From: Gordoniibacillus chartarius
GTDB taxonomy: Bacteria; Bacillota; Bacilli; Paenibacillales; NBRC-103111
DNA: 64,000 bases
Reading direction: 5' to 3'
NCBI RefSeq assembly: GCF_042432825.1
Contig: NZ_JBHLWN010000019.1
Location: 1-64,000 of the forward strand
The notes under the pieces are model-generated. The model worked only from the letters and a program-made list of their open reading frames with translations. It had not been told where the DNA came from and made no database searches. The translations under genes were made by a program, and so were the position numbers. Positions 8,560 to 17,579 of the stretch are shown one piece after another (position 1 is the first letter of the stretch; each line of letters begins with the position of its first letter).

Positions 8560-9879
8560 ATGCAGCGCGACCAAGTGAAAACCAGGTTTTTTCCCGGGCT
8601 GCGCAAGCCCGAGTCCCATAGCCAAGTTACCCCGGGTGAAGAAGATGCCCTGCAGGCGATGCTGGAGGCCGAGCGGCGCGGCCGGTTTTCGGCGCAGCCG
8701 ATTTTGCTTCTACTCTTAAACGGCCTGTTCGCCGCGGCCAACGCTCTGTCGGGAACATTCGTCGGGGTTTATTTGTGGAAGGTGAAAAGCGATTTTACGA
8801 TGATCGGCATCTTTACGCTCTGTATCCATCTGACGATGGCGCTGACGTTCTGGCTCGCCGGCAAATGGGTGAAGGAAGCGAACAAGATGCATGCGCTCCG
8901 GCTCGGCGTTGCCGTATCGGCGGCGTTCTATTTGCTGGTGCTTGTTCTGGGTCCGAAGGCCGTGTCGTACATTTGGCTTCTGGGCGGGGCGCAAGGCCTC
9001 GCGTCGGGCTTCTTCTGGCTGAGCTTCAATGTCGTGTATTTCGAGGTGACGGGGCCAAAGACGCGCGACCGATTCAACGGCTGGGCCGGGCTGCTCGGTT
9101 CGACGGCAGGGATTATAGCGCCGTGGCTGTCGGGCTTTATTATCGTACACATGCCGGGGACGACGGGGTACCGGACAATATTTTCGGTGTCGCTCGGCAT
9201 TTTCCTGATCGGCGTCATCGTCAGCTTCTTCCTGCGCAATCGGCAGGTACAGCGCAATTATGCGTGGAGCTATCCCGTAACGTGCTTGAAGCAGCCGGGA
9301 ACGCCTTGGCGAAGAGTTACGGCAGCGCTCGTAGCCCAAGGGTTCAGGGAAGGCGTATTCGGCTTCGTGATCGGATTGCTTGTCTACATCTCTACGGCGG
9401 ACGAAATGAAGCTGGGCAACTTTGCGCTGATTACATCGGCCGTATCCTTCGTCAGCTATTGGCTTGCCGGACGGCTGCTGAAGCCGAGCCTGCGCAAATG
9501 GGGGATGCTCGCGGGTGTGCTGGCGGTTACGCTTGTCGTCGCGCCGTTCTTCTGGCAAGTATCGTATGTGACGCTGATCATCTTCGGGATTGGGACCGCA
9601 TTGTTCATGCCGCTGTTCACGATCCCGATGACGTCGTCCGTGTTCGATCTGATCGGCAGCGATGACGAAAGCGCGGAGCGCCGTGTCGAGCTGATCGTTA
9701 TGCGCGAGCTGGCGCTGAACACAGGGCGGGTGCTCGGCACGCTGCTGTTCGTCGCGGTTACGTTCTGGACGAAGGCGCCGCTCTTCTTCACGACGCTGCT
9801 GTTCGTGATCGGCTGCTCGCCGCTCTTCAGCTGGTGGTACATGCGACACCAATTTGCCGGCACCGCGCGCGCCGCTTGA
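8560..9879 (+). CDS. MFS transporter
   Basis: A 439-residue major facilitator protein. A hydrophilic N-terminal tail of about 48 residues precedes roughly 12 hydrophobic helices from residue 49 on; short cationic loops such as GPKTRDRFNGW and FFLRNRQVQRNY mark the cytoplasmic side. The sequence resembles uncharacterised Bacilli MFS proteins and I see no substrate signature. The region between 8334 and 8559 shows no gene. GGAAGAGGA precedes ATG 8560 by 8 nt. The gene stands alone and is followed after 78 nt by the cysteine synthase gene. Confidence 0.85.
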   Translation: MQRDQVKTRFFPGLRKPESHSQVTPGEEDALQAMLEAERRGRFSAQPILLLLLNGLFAAANALSGTFVGVYLWKVKSDFTMIGIFTLCIHLTMALTFWLAGKWVKEANKMHALRLGVAVSAAFYLLVLVLGPKAVSYIWLLGGAQGLASGFFWLSFNVVYFEVTGPKTRDRFNGWAGLLGSTAGIIAPWLSGFIIVHMPGTTGYRTIFSVSLGIFLIGVIVSFFLRNRQVQRNYAWSYPVTCLKQPGTPWRRVTAALVAQGFREGVFGFVIGLLVYISTADEMKLGNFALITSAVSFVSYWLAGRLLKPSLRKWGMLAGVLAVTLVVAPFFWQVSYVTLIIFGIGTALFMPLFTIPMTSSVFDLIGSDDESAERRVELIVMRELALNTGRVLGTLLFVAVTFWTKAPLFFTTLLFVIGCSPLFSWWYMRHQFAGTARAA

Positions 9880-9957
9880 CAATGGGAAGCAAGCCGCGGC
9901 AAGATAGAGTCACATGCGGGCTTGAGCGGGTCCCAAGGCATGCGGGGAGGAAGGAAC

Positions 9958-10890
9958 ATGACAGGCAAAGCGTCACGCAAAATGGTAAGCAGCATCACGG
10001 AGCTCATTGGCGATACGCCGGCTGTGCGGATCAACCGGCTCGTCGGCGAGGACGATGCGGAGCTGTATGTGAAGCTTGAATATTTCAATCCGAGCGGCAG
10101 CGTAAAGGACCGGGCGGCGTACAATTTGATCGCCGAGGCGGAGAAGGACGGCAGGCTGCGCCCGGGGGCGACGATCATCGAGCCGACGAGCGGCAACACA
10201 GGCATCGGTCTTGCCATGAACGCCGCCGCGAAAGGCTATAAGGCAATTCTCGTGATGCCGGACAATATGACGAAGGAACGGATCAATTTGCTCAAGGCGT
10301 ACGGGGCGGAGGTAGTGCTGACCCCGGCTGCGGAGCGGATGCCCGGTGCGATCCGCAAAGCGCAGGAGCTGCACGGCCGCATCCCGGGCAGCTTCGTGCC
10401 GCAGCAGTTCGAGAATGCGGCGAACCCGGACATACACCGAAGGACGACGGCGCCGGAAATTCTCGAGCAGATGGAAGGGCGGCTCGACGCTTTCGTGGCG
10501 ACGTCCGGAACGGGCGGCACCATTACCGGCACCGGTGAAGTGCTGCGCGAACGGCTGCCGGGCATTCGTATTTACGTCGTGGAACCGGCGGGCTCGCCGG
10601 TGCTGTCGGGCGGGGAGCCCGGCCCGCACAAGCTGGTCGGTACGAGTCCCGGCTTCGTCCCGAAGATTTTGAATACCGGCATTTACGATGAAATCGTACA
10701 GGTGCGGGATGAAGACGCGCTGGAGACGATGCGGCAGCTGGCCGCACGGGAAGGTATTCTTGTCGGACCGTCGGCGGGGGCGTCGGTATGGACCGGCGTG
10801 CAGGCAGCGCGCAAGCTGGGCAAGGGCAAACGGGTGCTGTGCATCGCTCCGGATACAGGGGAGCGCTATCTCAGCATGGGGTTATTTTGA
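9958..10890 (+). CDS. cysK: Cysteine synthase (O-acetylserine sulfhydrylase)
   Basis: A 310-residue fold-type II PLP enzyme. It shows the K50 PLP lysine in NPSGSVKDRAAY, the TSGNTGIGL phosphate-binding loop near residue 80, and the GTGGTITGTGEVL glycine loop near 180. This is the CysK/CysM pattern; it converts O-acetylserine and sulfide to cysteine. GGGGAGGAAGGA immediately upstream supports ATG 9958 over the TTG at 9922. Length is typical. The distinction between CysK and a paralogue such as YtkP/CysM cannot be made by eye. Confidence 0.92.
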   Translation: MTGKASRKMVSSITELIGDTPAVRINRLVGEDDAELYVKLEYFNPSGSVKDRAAYNLIAEAEKDGRLRPGATIIEPTSGNTGIGLAMNAAAKGYKAILVMPDNMTKERINLLKAYGAEVVLTPAAERMPGAIRKAQELHGRIPGSFVPQQFENAANPDIHRRTTAPEILEQMEGRLDAFVATSGTGGTITGTGEVLRERLPGIRIYVVEPAGSPVLSGGEPGPHKLVGTSPGFVPKILNTGIYDEIVQVRDEDALETMRQLAAREGILVGPSAGASVWTGVQAARKLGKGKRVLCIAPDTGERYLSMGLF

Positions 10891-10951
10891 CGAATGGCCT
10901 GTCGACTCCGATAATCGGGGTGGGCGGGCTGTTTTTTTGGCTGAGGATGGG

Positions 10952-10969
10952 ATTGTTCACGTGAACAAT
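10952..10969. promoter_or_regulatory. 18-bp perfect palindrome, operator-like
   Basis: ATTGTTCACGTGAACAAT is a perfect 18-bp inverted repeat between cysK and the flippase gene. Its symmetry and length fit a dimeric repressor site (GntR, TetR or LacI style). It lies 123 nt before the flippase start. No regulator gene is adjacent. Confidence 0.45.
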
Positions 10970-11091
10970 TGCATAGCGGCGCCATGCTTGGAAATGCTCC
11001 CGAATGCTCCCAAGATGGTTGCTGTTCATCCTAATCCGATCGTAGTACCATGAGGAGCATGATCAATCGGTCGGAAAGGTGAGAGCGGAAC

Positions 11092-12570
11092 ATGTTCAAA
11101 CAGAGTCATGCGTTAAGTAAGAGTCAGCGGTTCTTGATACGCAGCGTGCTCATTATCGTCATCGGTCTCTTCATCAATCAATTGCTTCAAACGCTGGGCA
11201 GCATCGTGCTGGCGCGGGTGCTGGACGATCCGCAGCAGTTCGGCGAAGCGAACCTGCTGCTGCAAATTTTCGGCATGGTAGGGCTGTTTCTTAATGTAGG
11301 GTTCAACTCTGCACTAGTATATCAGTTCTCGACGGATGCGGAGCAGGCGCGACGGAACGATTTTCGCTATGCCTTGGTGGGAAGCGCTTTCTTCGGGGTT
11401 GTCGTCTCCTTGCTCGTAGCGGCGCTGTCGCCGCTGCTGGCCGGTGTGTACCATCTTCCTAACCTGCAGGGTGCGCTCGTCATCTGCTCGATCATGCTGA
11501 TCTTCAATTCCGTGCTGAATATGGGCGTTTCCGCCTTTGCCGGCAACCGCGATTTCAGCAAGCAGGCGTTCTTCATGGTGCTGACGACAACGTTTTCCAC
11601 GTTAGGGACGATTGTCGGCGTTGTGCTGCCGCTGAAGGAAGGCGATTTTCTGTGGGGCATTTCGTTCTGGATGGGCATCGGGGCTGCGATTACGGCCACT
11701 TTGGTCGGGCTGCAAGCGCAGAGAGTGCATAAGCCCGACTGGATCGGCCCGGTACCGCTGAAGGAGCTCCGCCGCATGATGGCGTACGGCGTGCCGATGT
11801 GGGCGGGAAATATCGCCAAGGCGTTCCAGCAGCCGTTCCTGGTGATGGTGATCGGTTCGGGCTCGGTCGCGGCGGTCGGTTATTTGGCGAACGGGCTCCG
11901 CATTACCGGCTTCATCGGTATTGTGACCTGGGCTTTTATGATCGTAACCTTCCCGTTCGTCGCCGAAAGCTCGCAGAACTGGGTGGAGAGCAAGCGCCGC
12001 GGCATGCTGTGCATCCGCTACAACAACTATATTTTGTATCCGCTGACGCTGCTCATCTGCCTGTTTCCGAACGAAATTAACGGGGCTTTGTTCGGCACGA
12101 GCTATTCGTCGCAAGAATCGGGCATCTACATTATTTTGCTGGCGCTTGGGGTGCTGTTCTCCTCGGTTGGGCGACTTGGCGGCAGCATCTTGGCCGGCAT
12201 CGGACGGACGAAAGCGAACTTCTGGGTTATGATCGTCGCCGGCATCGGAGTGGTGGGCATCGTTCCGTTCATCGCAGCGGCGCACCCTGTGCTGTCGGTA
12301 AGCATTTACACTGGCGGCTGGGCGCTCTCGGCCCTGTGCACAATATGGTTTTTTCACTATGAGGGCTTCGTGCTGGATTGGCGCAAAGCGTACGGGGAGC
12401 CTCTCTTGCCGACGGCGGCGATGGGAGTCATGCTGGAGATCGGGCAGTGGACCGGAGCATGGTTCCCGTTGTTCATCGCGGTCGGCGTCGCTTTACTGGT
12501 GCTCGGCACGCTGTACCTCGAGCGGAAGGACGCGGCTTCAGGCGCCCGGATATCGGCGGTGAAGCCGTAG
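11092..12570 (+). CDS. Polysaccharide flippase (MOP/Wzx-like)
   Basis: A 492-residue protein with about 12-14 hydrophobic helices, typical of the oligosaccharide flippase branch of the MOP superfamily. The N-terminus carries LINQLLQTLGSIVLARVLDDPQQFGEANLL, like the family's 'LGRLLGPEEFG' start of helix 2. Such proteins move lipid-linked sugars across the membrane for cell-surface polymers. No glycosyltransferases are adjacent, so the substrate is unknown. GAAAGGTGAG precedes ATG 11092. Confidence 0.85.
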   Translation: MFKQSHALSKSQRFLIRSVLIIVIGLFINQLLQTLGSIVLARVLDDPQQFGEANLLLQIFGMVGLFLNVGFNSALVYQFSTDAEQARRNDFRYALVGSAFFGVVVSLLVAALSPLLAGVYHLPNLQGALVICSIMLIFNSVLNMGVSAFAGNRDFSKQAFFMVLTTTFSTLGTIVGVVLPLKEGDFLWGISFWMGIGAAITATLVGLQAQRVHKPDWIGPVPLKELRRMMAYGVPMWAGNIAKAFQQPFLVMVIGSGSVAAVGYLANGLRITGFIGIVTWAFMIVTFPFVAESSQNWVESKRRGMLCIRYNNYILYPLTLLICLFPNEINGALFGTSYSSQESGIYIILLALGVLFSSVGRLGGSILAGIGRTKANFWVMIVAGIGVVGIVPFIAAAHPVLSVSIYTGGWALSALCTIWFFHYEGFVLDWRKAYGEPLLPTAAMGVMLEIGQWTGAWFPLFIAVGVALLVLGTLYLERKDAASGARISAVKP

Positions 12571-12613
12571 TCAAATTTTACAATATTCTATCATTTTCAC
12601 TCTTGTTTTCGTG

Positions 12614-12651
12614 CTAGAATAGTAAGGATGCCATAACATCCTAAATTCTAG
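12614..12651 (+). promoter_or_regulatory. 5'-leader inverted repeat before secreted protein gene
   Basis: CTAGAAT...TAAGGATG and CATCCTAA...ATTCTAG form a near-perfect 38-nt hairpin just upstream of the ribosome binding site at 12659-12663. A TAGAAT hexamer that could be a -10 lies in the left arm, so the element could be either an operator over the promoter or an mRNA leader stem. Confidence 0.4.
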
Positions 12652-12669
12652 TAGTGATGGAGGAAGATG

Positions 12670-15600
12670 ATGAAGAGAGTGAATCTATGGAAGTCGTCGT
12701 TCTTGAAGACGACGCTGGCGCTTGCCCTCGCGCTGCCTGTCTCGACGGCGGTCGTGAGCGGCTTGAGCCCGGCGCATGCCGAAGGCCCTGCCGATCCGGC
12801 ACCGTTCATTAACGCGAGAGTCGTTAACGACAATGCCGGGAAAAAAGTATTGTTCGACAACACGCACGGCCAGACGGCCGGAGCGGCGGATTGGGTTATT
12901 GACGGAGCCTTCTCGGATTTCGGGAACGCCTTGGCCGATAACGGGTACTATGTGAAGGAGCTGCGCAAGGCGGCGCCTATAACGTTTGACGATTTAAAGG
13001 ACTACAACGTCTTTGTCATCCCGGAAGCGAACATTCCTTACAAGCAGAGCGAGCAGGCCGCCATGAAGCAGTATGTGGAAAACGGCGGCAGTATTTTCTT
13101 CATCGGCGACCATTATAATGCGGACCGCAACAAGAACCGTTGGGACGCTTCGGAAGTGTTCAACGGCTACCGCCGGGGCGCCTGGACGGATCCTGCTAAG
13201 GGGATGAGCGACGAGGAGCGGAATTCGCCGGCGATGCAGGGCGTTACGAGCTCCGATTGGCTGTCGGAAAACTTCGGTGTGCGGTTCCGCTACAATGCGC
13301 TAGGCGACGTGATCGCTAACGATATTGTCGCACCGGAGCAGGCATTCGGCATTACGAACGGCGTGTCCACGGTCGCTATGCACGCGGGCTCGACGCTGGC
13401 GATTACGGATCCGGCGAAGGCGAAGGGCATCGTATATGTCCCGCAGACGAACGAAGCGTGGGGCAACGCCGTCGACCAAGGCGTATACAACGACGGCGGA
13501 CGCGCGGAAGGCCCATACGTGGCTGTAGCGAAGACAGGGGCCGGCAAAGCTGCGTTCATCGGGGATTCTTCTCCGGTGGAGGACATCTCGCCCAAATATC
13601 TTCGTGAGGAAAATGGCGCTGCGAAGACGACCTACGACGGCTTCAAGGAAGAGGACGACGGCGCGCTGCTCGTGAACCTCGTCAACTGGCTGGCGAAATC
13701 CGAATCGTATACAAGCTTGTCGCAGGTGCCGAATTTGCAGCTGGATCAGCCGACGGCGCTGCTGCCGTTTGAGGCGCCTGCCGCCTCGACGGAGCCGGCG
13801 CCGGAGCCTTGGTCGACGCCTGCCGCCGGTTACAAGTGGTGGGATATGACCACGTTCAAGCCGGGCTCCTACGGCGGTCCGACGATTGAGGCCAATCCGA
13901 AATACAGCTTTGTGCATCAAGCGCAGCTGCCGAACGCCGAGCAGTTCCAAATTCGCGTGGTCGGCGAGAACCTGAAGGCGGGCGCTACGCTGACGGGCTT
14001 CCAGGTCGGCATTTACTTGACCGGCGGAACCCAAGTGGCGCAGGTGCAGAATGCCGACGGCACGTGGCCAAGCTCTTACGGCTACAGCACGGCGTTCAGC
14101 TTGACGGCGGACAGCAACGGACGCGCTACGAAAACGTTGACGATCCGCATAAAGCCTGGCACAAGCGGAGCGGCGAATTTGCGCATTCGGCAGGGCAGCA
14201 CCAACTTAACGACGACTCCGGTGACGCTGGCCAATGTACCGGCTGAGCCGCTGCCGCCGGACGGTCCGGTCGAGCCGGCGCTCATTACGATCGCGGAAGC
14301 CCGTACCAAAGCGGAAAAAACGGCAGTTACGGTGGAAGGCGTCGTCACGACGGAGCCGGGTTCGTTCGGCGGGCAGGCCTTCTATCTCCAAGATTCTACT
14401 GCAGGCATTTATGTGTTCCAGAGCCAAACCGGGTTCCATCAAGGCGACAAAGTGAAAGTGACGGCTCCGCTTGCTCTATTCAATACGGAGCTGGAGCTGG
14501 CGAACCCGACGTCGATTAAGAAGACGGGGACGGCTCCGCTGCCGGCAGCAGCGCCGGTTGCAGCGGTGAATGACGCGAATCAAGGCCAGCTGGTGAAGCT
14601 CGAGAACGTCACAATTACAAATATTGTCACGGCTTCGCCGGCCGGTTCGTTCGAGTTCGACGCCGTATCGGGAGCGGTCAGCAACCACGTTCGGGTTGAC
14701 GGACGCACGGGGCTTACGCTCAGCAATTTCCCTTACAAGGAAGGTCAGCAGGTGAGCATTACGGGTGTCAGCGCGATATTCCGCGGAGCTTATCAGCTGA
14801 AGCCGCGCGGGCTCGCGGATTTCGCTTTGTCCGATACGGCGGCGCCTGTGACGACGGCGCAGCTGTCGGCTGAGCCGAATGCGGCCGGCTGGCATCGGGA
14901 AGACGTTACGGTGACATTGACGGCAGCGGATGAAGGCGCCGGCGTTGCGGGGACGAAGGTACGTTTGAACGGCGGGGAATGGTCCGCCTATACCGCACCG
15001 GTGGCGGTGACCACCGAGGGTGTAACTACGGTGGAGTACTTCTCTACGGATGCTGCAGGCAATGCCGAGCAGGTGAAGTCGCTGCAGGTGAAGCTGGATA
15101 AGAGCTCGCCGGTATCCGCAGCCGCTGCGTCCCCGGCGCCGAATGCTAGCGGATGGGTGAACCAGGATGTAACGGTGACGGTCGCTTCGACGGATTCCGG
15201 TTCAGGTGTGGCAGAAGTGCAGGCTAAAGTGGATGACGGCGGTTGGACGGTATACGGCGCGCCGCTGGCAGTAACTGCCGAGGGTGAACATGAAGTTGAA
15301 TATTTTGCTGTAGATGCTGCGGGCAATGCGGAGGCCGTTCAATTGCTGCGAGTACGCATCGACCGTACGGCTCCTACTGCCGTTCTGCTGCAGTCGGGCC
15401 AAGCGGTGCACGATGTCGTGTACTCCGATACGCTGCAATTTACGCTGACGGCGGAGGATGCGCTGTCCGGCGTTGCGGTTCGCAAGCTGACCGTGGACGG
15501 GGCCGAGGTGCAATCCGGTCAAACGCTTCCGGCTTCGCAGCTGGGAATGGGCGCCCATACAGTTGCTTATGTGGTTGAGGATGCGGCAGGCAACAAGACG

Positions 15601-15894
15601 GAGATGAGCTATTCCTTCGTTGTAAGTACAAGCTTTGCTGCCGTGAAGGCTGTGATTGCAGGGCTTGACGCCGATGGCCATTTCAAGAACAAGGGCGTGC
15701 GCAAATCGCTCGAGGCAAAGCTGGAGCAGGTAGAATCCAAGCTGCAGAAGAACGACCGAATTCAAGCTCTCAAGCATCTGGACAAGCTTGTCGAAGATAT
15801 TGCGAAGGATGCGGACAAGGGCGATCTGACGCGGGATGCCGAAGCAGTTCTGCTGCAGCATCTGGCCGCTCTGCGCATGGATATCGGTAAATAA
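12670..15894 (+). CDS. Secreted multidomain protein with OB-fold, OmpL47-like and FIMAH domains
   Basis: A 1074-residue exported protein. A Sec signal peptide (MKRVNLWKSSFLKTTLALAL..., cleavage near AHA-EG) leads to a DUF4350/GATase-like domain (VLFDNTHGQTAG, VIPEANIPY, GGSIFFIGDHYNADRN) over about residues 40-345. A linker/Ig-like region follows to ~530, then a YhcR-type OB-fold (residues ~540-720: ITIAEARTKAEKTAVTVEGVV). Three OmpL47-type repeats ending in AAGN (~725-985) precede a C-terminal FIMAH helical domain. GGAGG 12659-12663 is 6 nt from ATG 12670; ATG 12667 is an alternative. Related Paenibacillus proteins include secreted nucleases, but no nuclease residues were identified here. 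Confidence 0.8.
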   Translation: MKRVNLWKSSFLKTTLALALALPVSTAVVSGLSPAHAEGPADPAPFINARVVNDNAGKKVLFDNTHGQTAGAADWVIDGAFSDFGNALADNGYYVKELRKAAPITFDDLKDYNVFVIPEANIPYKQSEQAAMKQYVENGGSIFFIGDHYNADRNKNRWDASEVFNGYRRGAWTDPAKGMSDEERNSPAMQGVTSSDWLSENFGVRFRYNALGDVIANDIVAPEQAFGITNGVSTVAMHAGSTLAITDPAKAKGIVYVPQTNEAWGNAVDQGVYNDGGRAEGPYVAVAKTGAGKAAFIGDSSPVEDISPKYLREENGAAKTTYDGFKEEDDGALLVNLVNWLAKSESYTSLSQVPNLQLDQPTALLPFEAPAASTEPAPEPWSTPAAGYKWWDMTTFKPGSYGGPTIEANPKYSFVHQAQLPNAEQFQIRVVGENLKAGATLTGFQVGIYLTGGTQVAQVQNADGTWPSSYGYSTAFSLTADSNGRATKTLTIRIKPGTSGAANLRIRQGSTNLTTTPVTLANVPAEPLPPDGPVEPALITIAEARTKAEKTAVTVEGVVTTEPGSFGGQAFYLQDSTAGIYVFQSQTGFHQGDKVKVTAPLALFNTELELANPTSIKKTGTAPLPAAAPVAAVNDANQGQLVKLENVTITNIVTASPAGSFEFDAVSGAVSNHVRVDGRTGLTLSNFPYKEGQQVSITGVSAIFRGAYQLKPRGLADFALSDTAAPVTTAQLSAEPNAAGWHREDVTVTLTAADEGAGVAGTKVRLNGGEWSAYTAPVAVTTEGVTTVEYFSTDAAGNAEQVKSLQVKLDKSSPVSAAAASPAPNASGWVNQDVTVTVASTDSGSGVAEVQAKVDDGGWTVYGAPLAVTAEGEHEVEYFAVDAAGNAEAVQLLRVRIDRTAPTAVLLQSGQAVHDVVYSDTLQFTLTAEDALSGVAVRKLTVDGAEVQSGQTLPASQLGMGAHTVAYVVEDAAGNKTEMSYSFVVSTSFAAVKAVIAGLDADGHFKNKGVRKSLEAKLEQVESKLQKNDRIQALKHLDKLVEDIAKDADKGDLTRDAEAVLLQHLAALRMDIGK

Positions 15895-15912
15895 TCGTTT
15901 AGCTTCCTTGAA

Positions 15913-15960
15913 GGCCTTCCTTTCGTTTGCCGTGCGGCGGGCGGTAAGGAAGGTCTTTTT
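15913..15960 (+). terminator. Terminator of the secreted protein gene
   Basis: GGCCTTCCTT and AAGGAAGGTC (one G:T) enclose a 23-nt loop and are followed by five T. Confidence 0.8.
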
Positions 15961-15970
15961 CTTTGCATGC

Positions 15971-16017
15971 AAAACGCCCGCAAATCGGCAGCGGCATGGC
16001 TGCGAAGTGCGGGCATT
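15971..16017 (-). terminator. Terminator of bioY
   Basis: Read on the minus strand, AATGCCCGCA pairs with TGCGGGCGTT and is followed by TTT. It lies just past the bioY stop. Confidence 0.75.
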
Positions 16018-16031
16018 AAGTTTGGGTACCG

Positions 16032-16619
16032 TTACAGTTCGGCCACCTGCGCCTGACTGCCGCCGGTCAGCCGCTCCGTCGAGTACACTTGCTTGATCGG
16101 AACGGCAATGAGAGCGGTAATGGCCGCTTTGACGGCATCAGGGATCAAGAACGGCAAGCAGCCCTGTACAAATGCCGCCGACATGGACATCTGCTTCACC
16201 TGGGCGTACCAAGGAACGCCTCCGGCATACACGAGCCAGGAGCCGAACAATTCCGCTGCCGCGAAGGTAAGCAAAAAAGCTTTCGTGCCGGCGCCCTGGG
16301 CTCGTCTCACCATCAAACCGATCAGCAGTGAGGCGAGGGGCCACGTCAAAATATAGCCTCCGGTTGCTCCGAGCAGCACCGATATTCCGCCGAAGCCGCC
16401 GATCATCGGCAGGCCGAGTGCGGTAAGCAGGACCACCAGGAAAATGCTCAAGAAGCCGTACAGCGGTCCGAGAAACACACCGGCCAGCATGACGACAAGC
16501 GTCTGCAGCGTAATCGGCACCGCTGAGCCGGTTACCTGCACCTTAATGAACGAAACCATCACCAGCAATGCCGCAAATAGAGAACTCATGACAAGACCGC
16601 GAATCGATAACTGTTTCAT
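16032..16619 (-). CDS. bioY: Biotin ECF transporter S component BioY
   Basis: A 195-residue membrane protein with about six helices, matching BioY in length and motifs: QVTGSAVPITLQTLVVMLAGVFLGP, and GLPMIGGFGGISVLLGATGGYILTWP (the biotin-binding GGxGxxxGxxGGY region). The S component binds biotin in the membrane and works with an energising ECF module. AGAGGA before ATG 16619 sets the start. It is divergent from the ATPase genes starting at 16749, and the 129-nt gap contains a BirA-like inverted repeat, so the whole locus is probably a dedicated biotin importer. Confidence 0.93.
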   Translation of the reverse strand: MKQLSIRGLVMSSLFAALLVMVSFIKVQVTGSAVPITLQTLVVMLAGVFLGPLYGFLSIFLVVLLTALGLPMIGGFGGISVLLGATGGYILTWPLASLLIGLMVRRAQGAGTKAFLLTFAAAELFGSWLVYAGGVPWYAQVKQMSMSAAFVQGCLPFLIPDAVKAAITALIAVPIKQVYSTERLTGGSQAQVAEL

Positions 16620-16662
16620 CGTTTTCCAATTCCTCTTTTCTTGGTATAATGGGTTCGACTTA

Positions 16663-16698
16663 ATTGTTAACTTGATTTCTTGATTTGTGGTTGACAAT
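16663..16698. promoter_or_regulatory. BirA-box-like inverted repeat between bioY and ECF genes
   Basis: ATTGTTAAC (16663-16671) and GTTGACAAT (16690-16698) are inverted with one mismatch and an 18-nt spacer. The half-sites match the Firmicute BirA operator TTGTTAAC/GTTAACAA, whose B. subtilis spacer is about 15 nt by my count, so the fit is not exact. TTGACA at 16691-16696 could serve as a -35 for the forward genes, so repression of both directions is possible. Confidence 0.5.
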
Positions 16699-16748
16699 AC
16701 ATTTGCGAGTATAGCATACAATTTGACTGGGTAAAAGAGGGGATTTTC

Positions 16749-17579
16749 ATGAATGGCACGAGTGGACGGATGTTCCGGCTTCAAGGTGTGAATGTCGCTT
16801 TTCATACGCCGCAAGGGCTGCAGCATGTGCTGAAGGACATCAGCCTCGACATCGCAGCAGGGGAGTGGGTTGCGTTGGTCGGCCGCAACGGCAGCGGCAA
16901 GAGCACGCTGGCCAAAGTGCTGGCGGGCCGGCTCCCTCTCTCCTCCGGTGTGCTGGACATTTCGGCGGAAGTCCGGTCGCAGCTTGTGTTTCAAAATCCG
17001 GAGGCGCAGCTCGTCGGGGATACGATCGGTGAAGACATCGCGTTCGGGTTGGAAAATGCCGCCGTCGAACGCTCCTCCATGCCCGGGCGCATAGCCGAAG
17101 CGATGAAGCAGGCCGGGCTCCGGATGCCGCTCGATAGGCCGGTGAAGGAGCTGTCCGGCGGGCAGAAGCAGCTGCTCGCCGCCGCCGACTGCCTTGCGCT
17201 GCGGCCGAACGTATTGATCTGGGACGAGGCGACGTCGATGCTTGATCCGCACGGACGGCTCAGGCTCCTGCAGACGGCGCGGAAGCTGCATGCAGACGGT
17301 GTGACGATCATATGGGTGACGCAGCTGATGGAGGAGCTGGCGGCGGCACAGCGGGTCGTTGCCTTAGAGGATGGACGAATGGTCTACGAGGGAGACAATC
17401 GGAGGTTCTTCTACGATGCGCTCGGCGGGGATGGGGAAGCGCCTTGCGAACGGATCGGCTTCGCGGCGCCGTATGCCGTTCAGGTGGCGAGGCGGCTGCT
17501 CGCGTCCGGACACCGGCTGAGCGTCAAACCGATTGACGCTTCCGAGCTAAGCGGGGCGGTGACTGCGTTATGCCGATAA
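16749..17579 (+). CDS. ECF transporter ATPase (A subunit 1)
   Basis: A 276-residue ABC ATPase: Walker A GRNGSGKST at residues 45-53, Q-loop FQNPEAQLV (the Q-N-P-E/D pattern typical of ECF A subunits), signature LSGGQKQ near 140, Walker B VLIWDEATSMLDP, and a switch region VTQLMEE where histidine is usual (VTHxMEE). The Q in place of the switch-loop His is notable. It overlaps the next gene by 10 nt and diverges from bioY. It should form a heterodimer with the next protein's ATPase half. The missing switch His suggests one degenerate catalytic site. Confidence 0.9.
   Translation: MNGTSGRMFRLQGVNVAFHTPQGLQHVLKDISLDIAAGEWVALVGRNGSGKSTLAKVLAGRLPLSSGVLDISAEVRSQLVFQNPEAQLVGDTIGEDIAFGLENAAVERSSMPGRIAEAMKQAGLRMPLDRPVKELSGGQKQLLAAADCLALRPNVLIWDEATSMLDPHGRLRLLQTARKLHADGVTIIWVTQLMEELAAAQRVVALEDGRMVYEGDNRRFFYDALGGDGEAPCERIGFAAPYAVQVARRLLASGHRLSVKPIDASELSGAVTALCR

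Noticed and set aside
10870..10945. Rho-independent terminator after cysK
   Set aside because: A T7 run at about 10932 lacks a convincing stem before it.
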